From contig QLIY01000876.1 in NCBI GenBank assembly GCA_003260075.1, forward strand, positions 1,880 through 65,879: a DNA stretch of 64,000 nucleotides, written 5' to 3'. The notes below the pieces were generated by a model. The model made no database searches. It saw only the letters and a list, made by a program, of their open reading frames with translations, and was not told the DNA's origin. Of this stretch, positions 31,078-44,800 are shown piece after piece; the stretch's first letter is position 1; each line of letters starts with the position of its first letter. This DNA is from Phallusia mammillata. Its lineage: Eukaryota > Chordata > Ascidiacea > Phlebobranchia > Ascidiidae. Both the position numbers and the translations under genes were made by a program.

Positions 31078-32886
31078 TCAAAGCTGTGTTTTTAATTTCT
31101 AGATTTGTATACATTTCAAACTTTAAATCAATGTTTCTTTTGTTAGTTTTTATTTTAAAAATGATTTTTAAAAGTTCCATCTCTTAGCAAAACCACTGGC
31201 CCATTTTTTGTGGGTATTTGTTTGTAAATTCACTTATGTTACTGCATCATAAAAGCTTGTTTTCTGTACAGCATCATTAAAGTCAAGAATGGGTGGTAGG
31301 GAGTAAATAAGGCCAAGCCAAATGTTATAGTGCTCCTTGCATTGTTTTTGTTATTTCATTTTTATGCATATGTTGGTTATAGAATAAAATTTCAGCAATA
31401 ACAATTTCCAGACCAAGATTATATTCCCCTGTTTGGATGTCATTCTATTAAATGCAGAAGTATGGTAACATAATGCAATTATCTGCTACTAACGTTTAAA
31501 AAGACTGAAGTTCTTCTGTAAAACTTGTATAGTTTTGTAAGTCACCTCCACCATTGTGTTTTACTTTTATTGATCATGAAAATGCGTAATTTTCAACATA
31601 GAAAGATTGGCATTTATAAGTGTGGGCTCCAGTGAAAGATTTATTTTTGAAAAGTTTAGTTACATTAGAAATGATGATGTTTAGATGAACGTGGAAGCTA
31701 AAAAAGTTTTTGACACCAACAAATAGCCTCTTAGGAAAAAAACAGCATAAGACTGATTTAGACAGCTTTACAATGACGAATACTAAGTGTTAGAGTATAT
31801 ATAATATAATATACTTCAAATTTTGTCGAAGATTTTTTTTTTTTCGGCCACTGTTTAGATATTTGACCGGCAGAGTCATTTAAAGTAGAAGTTTGTGGCA
31901 TTAGCACAATGAAAAACATAATGGGTCATGGCAAAATTGCCACAAAGTGATACCAGCTGTACTTCTCATATCTGCACTGCTACATTTTGGTGTGTAGTGT
32001 CTGGTGTTTTGTAACATGTAATGCATTTAACTCTTGGGAACTAGCAAAGTGCCTGTTGTTGTGTCAAATAAAACAAATGTTAAGACTACTGTTTCCTAAT
32101 TCATCAACACTTCATACTTAAATAGGACGGACAAGCTGCAGCTAAACAGAGTGAAATCAAAATGTAAACTTGGTAGGATACTTGAACTTAGCAATAAAAC
32201 TTCAGTAACAGCAGTTCTGTTTAAACATATTCTGATTCTCTTGTTCAAACCTTTCTGGTAACAGACTATCTAACTGGCTGAAGGGTCAAAATTTTGCAAT
32301 TTGTAGTCATGTTATAACAAACAAAGCTCATCATGGTTGACGCAACACATAGAAAACAATGATCAGCCAGCAGAAAAGGCAGGCTAAAACATCATGAAAA
32401 AGTACATTGGAAAAAAAAAACTTAAGAAAAATCATTCAGCAGCGCTTTCATGCAGGCAACAATGAATAAAGCTCGATGTTTTGATTTCAAACAACAAAGA
32501 GTGATTCAAGCTTCTTAAAACAAGCTCTTTCCTAAATCAACAAAAGTACAGGTTAAAGCTGATGTGGACAAACTTTTAGTTAAAAGTGATCAGTGGAAGA
32601 GTAATAATTCAATTTGAACTGAGAGCTAAGGGGAAACAATTAAACTAAAGAGGAATAATTGTATAAATTAGTGCACATATAAACCTAATTAAACAAGGTA
32701 TATGCAGTTTTGTCAAGAAGTAAGTCTGGTCTGGTTCTGCTGTTTTTGCACAAAGTTTTAAACTGATCATACTTTGGAATTCACACTATGTCACAATTGC
32801 ATGGATTTAATATTGTGCAGACATTTAATAATTGCTATGGGCACACTTACTGTAAAGAAAAGCAAATCCATTGCTTGTATTTCAAA
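31078..32886. other. Spacer between convergent genes
   Basis: AT-rich, without recognisable genes or transposon ends. It probably holds the remaining 3' UTR of the bZIP gene and the 3' UTR of FCP1, whose genes converge here. Confidence 0.5.
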
Positions 32887-35800
32887 TCAGTCCAAAGTAT
32901 CAAGATTGTCCCCTTCATTTTCTTCATCATAGTGCATTTCATGATCAAGTAATTCTGCCATATGATCAAACTCTTCTTCAGAAGAACTTGATGATTTTTC
33001 TGATGCATTTTCTTCCACAGTCGATGGCAAGCGAGCGCTTAATTGATTAGGCGATCTGCAATTATGTAATATTAAAAATTGTGGTAGAAGTTAATGTAAC
33101 ATCAGTGTTGTAATTAAGTCAGAAATTTTATCCCCTAACTATTTTTTTCTCTATTTATTTTTTAACAAATGATGCACAAAATATGTGAAAAAGGGATGTA
33201 CAATTGATTTTTTGTCATTTTTTTCTGTAACTGTGAGTTTGTATCTTCCTGAAACTGTTTCGGCATGTGTCTCCGAACAGACCACACCCAATTAAGTATT
33301 AAAGAATTTAAATATGGTTGTACATGTTTGATATAATATGTGCTTGATAGATCATTCTTGATTATTTACATCAAATGTTACTTAGTTTTGTAGAGATTAA
33401 ATCAGCACTTACACACGAGATGATCGACTTGCTTCACTGGATGATGATGATGACGGGAGATCGATCATTGTTCCTAGGGAATTCTCATCCTCATCATTCA
33501 TTAAATCATCAACCTGACAATACAATAATATAAAATACTTCATAAAATTTTGATCCTTTAGTATGTTTGTATATTCTGTGAACAGTGATTGAATATTAAA
33601 GCAAATTGTGCATGTAAAGGTAAGCAATGAATAAATTTAAAAATACACACTTGAATTTGCTTGTGCAAAAACAAATTGAAGAGAAATAGTGGGGCGAACT
33701 TCTATGAGTATTCATTATTGAAACCAAATTCATCCCAATGGAAATCAAACAAATAAATAAACATTCATTAGTATTGACAATAATATGAGTAGTATGTCAA
33801 CCTCTTTGTCCATGTCCTCAATATCATTAGTTGAAAGTGAGTATCCAATCCCCATTACTTCAGCCATACTTGGTTTCCTCGTTCGCCCTGTAATAATATG
33901 AAACCATTAGTCAGAAAATTACTTTGTACTGCAATTAAATTTTTTGTGTGATTTACAAATTTTTTTGAAATAATTTCTTACAAAACAAGTACAGACGAAT
34001 CCGGTTAATCGCATCATCGATTTGCCACGGATATTTGATGCGATCAACCGGATTATGCGATAATCCGGTTGCTATGTAAACAGTACACGCCGTGGGGGGG
34101 GGGTCAAATTTTTTTGAAATAATTTCTTACAAAACAAGTACAGACAAATCCGGTTAATCGCATCATCGATTTGCCACGGGTATTTGATGCGATCAACCGG
34201 ATTATGCGATAATCCGGTTGCTATGTAAACAGTACACGCCGTTAACGAAAGTGCTCATTTTCACTTCCCCAGCTAAAACAAAGTTGCAGTGACGCTCAAC
34301 TATGGCAACGGGACAGTATTTTCTCTCTTTTGTTGCCGAGAATCGAAAAAAGTACTGTCAAGTCAAAACTAGATTTATTACTCTCAGCGCAATGCATGAC
34401 GCCATGCTTCCTAACTGTCGTGGCTACGGTGCAATCGCCTAAGTGTGTTGAAGAAACAGTAGAAACGCACACACACACACTCTTAGTTGGCGCGCACGCC
34501 ACAGTTCGCTTGATTGTGGTTTCTATTGCAGTCAGGTTTATTTGAAAAGATATGTTACATCGCATCGTAGGCAAGGGGCCCCAACATTTAAATTTGGGAA
34601 CTTCCCTATGAAGACGGTTTATGACGTTTTAGTCTTGTTTTGGGTAGTTTCCCTTATAAATGTGCCAGGCGTCTCGCTTCATATACACGGAAAATGGCCT
34701 GTTGTTTCTAACCTATTTCGTTTTCTAGTTCAAACCAACGCGTTAAGCGGCAAAGTGCTAGGTGCATATTTGTAAGCAAGCCCAAACCCGTACACGACCG
34801 AAACCTAGTCAAACTTACAACTTTGGCACATTTTACAGCGCAAGGGCGCTAAAGCGAGCTGCATCATCAGTTTCTATTATAACCCGTTATACAATTGACA
34901 AAAAGAATAATTAATTTTAGCAAACCTTTAAAGACTCAGATTGTGGCGCTACTTTCTAGCTTACTCAGCAAAACTACAGCTGCAAGACTAGCGTGACTGT
35001 CACGTGATCAACGTGTGATCGTTGCTTCAAAAATTTAAAGCAGCAACAAGTACTAGAGGAATAAATGCCTTTTTTAATCGGTGTTCTTCCTGATAAGTTG
35101 CGCAAGGTCACGAATAGAAGACATAAAATATGTCAGTCGTTGGCACGTTACCAATTACGTGAATCTAAACAACATCGTGTGATTACTTGCGATCTAACAT
35201 TTTTTACAACCATTACGTGTTTGGCGGGTCATGAACAATATAACAGAAAACATTTTTAAACATTTGTTTTACATTTAACATTGTTTAAATTTCAATACAG
35301 TTTAACACTTCGAATTTGGTGCAGTTCGCACTTAGTAAGAAATTACAATCAGCGTCTTTGCCGGAACACCAGTTTCGTAATTTTAACACGTTGAACTCTT
35401 CATTTAAACGCTTGATTTAAACTATTGGCGATTAGATAAGCCAATAAAAAAGAATCAATGTGCACGGCTGTGAGATAACGACTCCTTGTTATCGCACAGC
35501 GGTACACTGAACGCCGATTTAATCTCCTAATGACTTTTCCAAAATATTTTATAGTCGAGACGTGTCATTTTCAACGTTGAAATTAGATGCGTTATTTGGT
35601 GTAGAATGCAAACATGCATCCACGTCTTTTCGTGTACATTACCTCCGGAGGATTTTACTATCATATCGTCGTTTTTTATTCGAAAAACTCGGTCTGTTCG
35701 ACTTTCACATAGAGATCATCAATCCGGTTAATCGCATATTTCGTTGAAAATCGATGCGAATATCCGGTTTATGCGATAAACCGGTATGCGATTAACCGGA

Positions 35801-38800
35801 CGATTTTCTTAACAAACGATGGGCGGCGGTTTGGGATTTTTAATTGTGATGCAATTAAACGGATTATGCGATTAACCGGATTCGTCTGTATTATATTAAA
35901 ATGATAGACTATTAATAAGTTCCATGTGGCACACTTCTTAAAATGTTATAAAGTATAATAGGCTAATACATACTCTATCCAGTGACCTTGCTTGTTATAA
36001 CATAACACATGGAGTTATGATGATTTAAGCAACAAAGCATGTTCACTTTGAACAATATTTAATATTTGTTGGAACAGATCAGCAAAAATGAATGCAATGA
36101 CAAACTTGCGATAAAAACACAACAACTGGTGTGCACTGATATCACTTTGAAACCATTGTGTTAGATCAGAGGTGCCCAACCCACGATCAACTGGTTGATC
36201 ACGAACTGATATCAAGTCGATCGCAGGTGATACAGAAAATTATTTTAAATAGTTGTTTTGTGACATGTTTTTAAGGAACGTTGCTGTACATAGATGAATA
36301 TATTGTAAGAATTCTACATACAAGTTAAAGTTCACACCTCAATACTCAGTAGGCGCTTTGTTACATCACAAAAGTAATCGTTGCAATAGTAATTCTGTTT
36401 TACCAATTAAATCGCTGGTTTGACCATATCACTAATTAATTGTGGCCTAAACTTTTTCCTCTCAATTTTGTATTCCAAACTAATAGATCAAGTTTACGAA
36501 TTGCGTTCATTGCACTGTCAAAATCATAACCAAACCCCTAAAAAATATGAAAACAGGGCTCAGAAAAATGCAAGTTATTCTTCAGTAAACATAACGTGTT
36601 GCATTACATTGCTGATTTGTATTGGCATGGTAGATCCCGAAAGTACCTCAAAAGTCGATCTTATGTAAAAAAAAAGGTTGGGCACACCTGTATTAGATAA
36701 TAATTTCACTGTAAAAAATTCCAATAATTACCTGCAGCTTTGGAAGTGGAAGAATTATCATCTTCTTGTTTTGAGGTTGGAGTATTTGAGGATTTTTTTG
36801 ATTCTTGAACTTGTGCCACCATCGGTACTGCCACTTCAGGATCTGGAAAGTATTTAGCTTATTTTAAAAAAATCGTTTATTGTGAATGAAAGTTTAACAT
36901 TTTTTTGTTCTTCTAATCAAAGGAAAGTTATAAGCAAAAACACACCTATTAATGAAGAGTATATCGGGGTCATCCGTTTATGTTGCACATTTCTGGTCAC
37001 TGCTTCTGATACCATAAAGTCAAAACGAGCATCTTGAACTTTTTTCACTAGTTTTCCAGTGAAGGCGTTGTAAGTTTTAGTACTTGATGTTTCAGAGACT
37101 GAAGATGCCTTTCCTGCAGCTAAAACATTGGGCCAAATCCTTGTTAACCAAAATCACTGATATGATAAAAAATAGAAACATTTAGCAAACGGTGATAAGA
37201 GTATGAATTTGTTACACAAACTTTTAAAAGGTGTAATAACAAAAAGCATGGATATATTTTAATCTTCACTTGGAACATTTGTTTTCTTAAATGATACAAT
37301 TATACGTACAAAAAGTAATACCACAAATATAACATTGTTAGGGAAAACAGAACCTTTACACTGGCAGTGACATATTTTGTCTGGATTATATTTAACCAGA
37401 ATGTTAAGAAATGCATTTCTACCTTGAGTGACAGGAGGTGTTCCTTCCCTACTTGGATGGTTACTGGTAGAGCCTTTAGGAATTGGAAACAATTTTTCAT
37501 TCACTTTCTCCCACCTGCAACGTCAACACAATTTTAATGTAAAATTTTGTACAACACAAATAAAAAACAACAATGATTAAAATGAGATTCAGTGTTTTGA
37601 AGAGTTATTTAAATTTCACTTTATGTAGTGTAATATAAAGAAAACATATGCAGAAAATTAAAAGGCAATAGTAAAACTCTTAAAAGTATGCCATCACGGC
37701 CAAAACTTTACAGTCCTCTATAATATGGATGAGGAGGGCGAAGTTGAGCAAATATTAAAAAAAGCTGGCTTGGTTGAACATGATGTAGCATACTTTCAGA
37801 AATAGCATGTAAAGTTCATTTCCAAAAATTTTTACACCTTTTAAGGGGGTGTTACCTTTCAGAACATGACCACAGCCAATCGAGTGACACAAATTTAACT
37901 TTATCTTTTCCCATTTTTAGGCACTCCTGATATTTTGCTGTGCCTTTCTTGCCTCCGACCAGATGAGTTGTGCTCTCACTAACCTGAATATAATTTTGAA
38001 TTGTATTCAAAAACACAATCGAGTTTTTCAGCAAATGTAATCTCAATTTGTTCTATCATAATATGGCAATGATTTTTCTAAAGCTAACAAAAAACGACAC
38101 TGTTTTTTTAAATTTATTTTCCAGATAATGGTACTTCAAGAAATTTTCGAAAAATGAAAAGCTTCAAACAAACAGAAGGTTTGAAAATAGCTTTATGAAT
38201 CTAGTAACTTTACAAATAAGAATGTTTTTTCTCAAAGACTAAAAACAATACATCTAGTACTTACCTTTGCGTCTACAGTAGCACCAAGTTGCTTAGCGAC
38301 AATATATGCTCGATGCTGATGGGGAAGTCCCTTAAAGTTGTTTGGTATGACACCAGTAAATACGAGGTTGCAACCAAATAAAACCTGTACAATGAAAAAC
38401 AAAGTTTATATCATTTGATCACTGTTATATTATAACAATCATATTTCATTTCAGTATGTTATTCACAGAGAGGCAACAGTTGTCGAATTTATTCAACAAT
38501 ACCTCCAGCTAGTGTAATGCATTTAGTTGGATATAAGTATTTGACATACCCTGCTTCTTAGAAATGGTACAACACCCCTCAAATCTGGTGGATGTTCAAA
38601 TTCACCTTCTTTGTACTTAGTGTATGCATCATAGTATGTTTTGTGTATAACTGTAAGCACTGCCTGGAGGTACAACAAGTAATCATCTGTATCCTCTTTG
38701 AGCATTTTGCTTCCTGTAAAAAAATAAATTAGGATTTAACCCCTAAAATAAACCAGTAAACTTCAAATTTTCAAAGACTGCTACACTCACAAATGCAAAC

Positions 38801-41800
38801 AAACCAGTGTTTACAATGTTAGCAAACATAGTAAACCAAGTTCTATTACATATTTTGCCCAAATGCAAGCATTAGGTGAGTTTGAGAATTCAATGCATAG
38901 ATGCAAATCAATCGGAAAGGTGGCTTTCCTATATATTTCTAATTTATATTCTATATCCTACATAGAAAAAGGCTGGGATACAACAATTGTTGGGTTATGC
39001 ATTATCAATAGATATGTGTATCTTTTTTACAATATGTTTGTTACCTAATGAGGAGCATTCTGGAGAGGGAAGCTTAGCTTCACATTTTGCATCTCCAGTT
39101 TGATATACACCATTGTCCTTTTTGTCTTCACAGACAGTTATTTCTTTTACAGAACCTTCGTTTTCAATTTTTTCTGTATGATTTGCTTTTGCATCATTTT
39201 CTGCATTAACCCCAGTGTCTGTCTTTTGGCCCTTATTAGATAATATTTCATTGTCTGTGTTTGGTTCATCATTCATATTTTCTGTTATTTGACACTGTTC
39301 TTTTGGGTGAGAAGTGATATCTTCTTTGTGTTCCTCTTCAGAAATTACTTGTGATGATTTATCACTGTTTTTATCAACATCAGAAGTTTTCACTGTAGCC
39401 TCTTCTGTCATTAAAATATGAATAAACTTAAAATAATAAAAAAGAAAACAAGGGTTCAAATGGTTTGTTAATTTAATTAGATTAAAAATCAATTTGTCAG
39501 TCGGAATGAAACAGGATGGTATAAAATGGAATATTTCTATTGCAAACCTATGCCCAAACAATATTTATTTTATAAAGCAGATGAATTTATCAAGTAAGTT
39601 TTAATGCAAACCTGGATCTAACCGTACCATGTGTCATTTGCTCAGATTCATCACAATTTCCAGACTTTTCTTTCTGAGAAACATCTGACTTATCTTCTGC
39701 CTCATTCGAAGTCTTTGGAAGTTTTGATGATGTCACTTCTTCATCAAGGTTTTCTTCATCAGATTTCCTCTTTCGTGGCGAAACTTTACTATTTGTGGGA
39801 TCATTGTTGGCTGTTCCATTCTAAACACCCGATATTTAGCACAAACCATAGTAAAGCTGTTTATTTTGTAAGATCACTTTGTGGTAATGGTAAAATTTTA
39901 TCAGCTTAGGTAGACTACTTGGACATATAGGAAACCGACAAGCAATAATAGAAATGGGGACAATACAGATACAAAATAATCCATAATAAACACAGGCAGT
40001 GTTTTTTTAAGGGTGTTTTGATTTCTCCAGCGGTTTCCCAAAATTTGGAAATGGCTATTTTTTGGTATTTAAATGAAACACTTGCGGTCTCTCAAAACTA
40101 CTTAGCGGTCACCCAAACCAAACCTTAAAAAAAAACCTGAACACAGGTACATTCAATATATATTACAACAGTAGAGGGTTTCAACCCCCCCCCCTTATTT
40201 CTTTTACAGAACCTTCGTTTTCAATTTTTTCTGTATGATTTGTTTTTGCATCATTTTCTGCATTAACCCCAGTGTCTGTCATTTGGCCCTTATTAGATGA
40301 TATTTCATTGTCTGTGTTTGGTTCATCATTCATATTTTCTGTTATTTGACACTGTTCTTTTGGGTGAGAAGTGATATCTTCTTTGTGTTCCTCTTCAGAA
40401 ATTACTTGTGATGATTTATCACTGTTTTTATCAACATCAGAAGTTTTCACTGTAGCCTCTTCTGTCATTAAAATATGAATAAACTTAAAATAATAAAAAA
40501 GAAAACAAGGGTTCAAATGGTTTGTTAATTTAATTAGATTAAAAATCAATTTGTCAGTCGGAATGAAACAGGATGGTATAAAATGGAATATTTCTATTGC
40601 AAACCTATGCCCAAACAATATTTATTTTATAAAGCAGATGAATTTATCAAGTAAGTTTTAATGCAAACCTGGATCTAACCGTACCATGTGTCATTTGCTC
40701 AGATTCATCACAATTTCCAGACTTTTCTTTCTGAGAAACATCTGANGGGTAAATACTGGGGTTATCAACAAAAACAAAGTGGGATGCACATCTACATAAC
40801 TATATCTACCATCTGTGTAAATTTCAGCCAAATCCATCAAACATTTGATGGAAAAACGAGTCGGACAAACTTTGGGAAGAAAAAAAAAGGAAGAAAAAAA
40901 CAGAAAAAACAAACAAACAATTTGAGTAAAATCAATATGTAAGATGACAGTAAATTAATTTGCAGGTTACATCATGCAAAAAAATTCCAATCGATTGCCG
41001 GTTACAAAATGTGCAATGCCAATGACTAATCAATGCATGTATTTTCTTACTTTCTTCGCGTTTTAAGTTGCTGTTTAAATGTAACATATATAAAAGTGTT
41101 CTTTAGTTTTGTGTCATAATAGTTTTCAAAACAAACATTACAAACCTTTTTCTGTTGCTTTCCACTTTTGTTTTTTTCTGCTTTATCTGGGCTGTTTATA
41201 TCACCAGCACCTACAAAGTGAATAAATTTATAAAGCAAAACACAAATTAAACCTGCCAAGATGACTTTCCTGTACTGTCATTTTAAATATTCTATGTCCA
41301 AATGAACAATTTCTACATACGCCTTTTGACCTGCTAACATGATTGTTTTTGCAAGCAACAACAAATGAACCCCCATATATGTGTTTATACATATTGTTTG
41401 CAGGAGTGGTTCCCAAACTGGAATTTGTTGAGTTGAGGAATTTACTTTAATTTATACATTATTTGTAAATAGACAGTTAAGCTCTGGGAATGAGACCAGG
41501 GAATATGACTTATGAAATTGATAAAAGGCCCAATTTTAAATGATGTTTGAATGTTTGTGCATTTACTTCCCTGTGTGTTAGAGAGGAATAAAAAGGTATG
41601 GAATCTGTAAAAAGGTTAGGAGCCAAAACAGTTTGAAAAAATACTTACAATTCCTTCAATACCATGAACCCCCCCCCCGAATGTTTGTGCATTTACTTCC
41701 CTGTGTGTTAGAGAGGAATAAAAAGGGAAGGAATCTGTAAAAAGGTTAGGAGCCAAAACAGTTTGAAAAAAATACTTACAATTCCTTCAATACCATGAGA

Positions 41801-44800
41801 GTTCAGTGTCTTAGCGTCACTATCGTTATTTCTTGCAGAAAAACCCAAACAGTATTAAAAACACTGGCAAATTAAAAAGCCATGTTGTGGCAAATGTACA
41901 ACAAATTGTTTCTACCATTGTTTCACAAAATCCATATGTTGACCTGCAACAGACTGTTGCCAAGCTAAATTACCTTTTAACTAGCCTTTCGGTAGCACAC
42001 AGTTAATCCTTTATGTTTAACAACAATGTATTGCCTAAGTTATACATAACCCAAGTATTGTTTTGCGAGTTTATTTTTATGTCAAAACTAGAAAGTTCGC
42101 TTTCCTATATTATTGCCAATCTGTACATTCTATGTCCTATTTAATGATTTACTATACACACCATTTAAACTACTAACATGCTCATTTTCTGCAAGCAAAA
42201 ACGAATTGGCCCAACACATGTCAATTAGTAACGATATTAATATGCAAGTGCAAAAGGCATAACAGACTACCAAAATCCATATAACAGGGTGCTGACCAAC
42301 AGATCTGTTATCACTTTGTTAAATATCAAAAATAAATCAAGAAAAGATTAGTAAGGCAAAATTGTTCTAAATAGGCAAATTAATATTTCTGTTTAGAAAA
42401 AATATCACAATAATGCTGTTTCGAACAAAGGGGTTTCCCAAATCAGCCAACATTAATTCACATTAATTTATGTGCAAAAATACAAAACATCATGATACAG
42501 ATCACCTGAAAAAGTTGCAATTAACCAGACAGACCTTTCAAAGTGGTTAATAAGTTTAGGGAGTAAAAAATGTCAAAAGCAATGTTACTACTTCAGCTTT
42601 GTATTATTAGTATTAGGAGTCCACACATATTAAGAAACATTGTAAAAAATGAATACACACCAGGGAAGTAGGAGTATTTCTTCACAAGAATTAGATTTGG
42701 TATGGCATTCCAAACATCATCTCTATCATCAATGATACAAACCATCGAATCACCACATGGAAATAAATGTCTAAAACACATGAAAAAATTTTTATGAAGT
42801 GTTTTGAAAAATTTTTGTACAACATTTGTTTTACCACAGGATAATCCTGACTAATGTGGTCAGTTTCATAGTTGCAAGAAACAAACCGTTGCATAATGAT
42901 AGATTAAAGTAGTATATAACTTTAACAAAAAATCAGTGAAAAAGAAGTTATCATTATATATTTCTCCTACAGCATATACTGCAAATAATGAGTTCTGTTC
43001 GTTAGATTAAGAGCATTATTGGTATGAGTACAAACAATATTTTAATGGACCCAATTTCTTGTTTACCTTCAAACATTTTGATTTTTTACTTCAGTTGTCA
43101 ATCACTCGATCAAACTGCTGCTCAACAGCAAACTTATGTATGTTTTAAAACAAATTTTACTTAAAAAAACAGTTATCTTGGATTTCAAAATCTTTGTTTC
43201 AAATTTTCCAATAGTTTTACAATAAATGAACGACTCCAAAAACTATATCAAAACACATGTCAAGTTAAATAGCATGATAAATCATGACTTAGAAGTTTGG
43301 TTATTAATTACCAAGGACCATTTTAAACATTGTAAACATTTTTTCTTTGAAATAAGATACCTCAAATTTCCAGACTTTTTCATAGGATTGATGCATTCAT
43401 CTCGTGATAAAATACGGTTTGCAAAGTATTTCTTTTTCGGATCAATAAAGTCAGCAATTTTGTGTGCATATTGCCTTGATCCAAAAGTGACGATTTGAAG
43501 TTCAAATAGTTCAGATATTTTTTCTAAGAATTCTCGACTGTGAGGTCTTAGCTTCGTGTAGAGAGTTGGTTCATTTTTGTTCAAATGAAAGGTATAAAAA
43601 TTCTATGAAAAGGTTAAAATTTTAAAAAAGCTGTACAGCTGTACATCTATGCAATAAATTATTATAGTTCTTTTTTATTGCATAATGTGATTTTTGTGAA
43701 AAACACAATTACCCACATTTATGTGCAACCAAATACGGTTGCTTTACAACAGAGATTCAGCAACACAACTATTACAAACCTCATCATTAGCCTTGCACAT
43801 ATTTGCAAACAAAGCATTTTGAGTAGTATGAATCAAGGTTTGATCCAGATCAACGAGCAGGACGAGTTTCTTCATTTTATGAAGTCGATCTTCATCTTGT
43901 TTGGCAATCTCCTCTGCTTGCTGAAACAGTTCAACAAATTCAGGAAATAATTTTAATTTAATCAAACATAAACATGCAATTTTAAAACTTATTTTACAAC
44001 GGAATGCTTTCACATTTGCATGATAAACAAAAAAAAGTTAAAGAGGACAGTGATACATTTGTTTCATTTTCATTTTTTGCTTAAAACCCAATTAGAAAGA
44101 ATGTTTTCTATATACAACCATGTTTTGAACAAGATACATTCAGCAGATTTTATTACACACCAAGCAATATTGTTTTTGCTTATCTCTTGTGATAATAGAC
44201 TTTTTAGAAAGAGGTCTGCCAAAATAAATTGCCAGCAAGACGTTTTACCAACACAATTGTTTGTACTTGTAACAAAACAACAAGTGTTCAATACCTGTGC
44301 ACTTATTTTTAGCTCCGGAATGTTGGGAACCATCGATACATGTGCTGATTTTTGACCATGTTTTTCTGCCAACCTGTCCAAAAAATCGAGTTAACCTATT
44401 GCAAAATTAAAAAAATATCGTATGGTTACACCAGTCAAGCACAAGTTCAACTAAAATGTTTCTTCACTAATTGAAATTGAAAAAAGCATCCAGACCAGAA
44501 TATTTTTGGCGACAATGCATTTTAGTCATTGCATGCGAAGACAAAACAAATTTTTTAATCATTAAATTCTTGTTGCAAATAGGCAAGTCACTCAGCAAAC
44601 AGAAAAATGAGTGTGCAATAGTCAGTCAAAAAGGTACATCTTTGCATATTATACTTCTATTCGAAAAGAATAAGTTTACTAAACTAAAGTCGTTTTGATG
44701 CTTTACTTACAGTCGCAGATCCAGTCCACATTCTGCACACATATCTTTCATTACGATGGGGTGACTGCAGCTCTCCAATTCTAACAAGGGGCATCTAATA

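Noticed and set aside
34296..34775. Open frames inside the Tigger-like element as a transposase
   Set aside because: None is longer than about 90 codons, and none shows DDE or helix-turn-helix motifs.
40181..40618. 145-aa frame on the minus strand that looks like a separate acidic protein
   Set aside because: It is the duplicated copy of FCP1 linker exon plus intron, ending at C10. The apparent N-terminus (MFGHRFAIEIFHF) is intron sequence present in both copies.
42425..42445. Right partner for the hAT-like end at 41405 ('aaaggggtttcccaaat')
   Set aside because: Orientation and sequence do not match an inverted terminus, and no target duplication.
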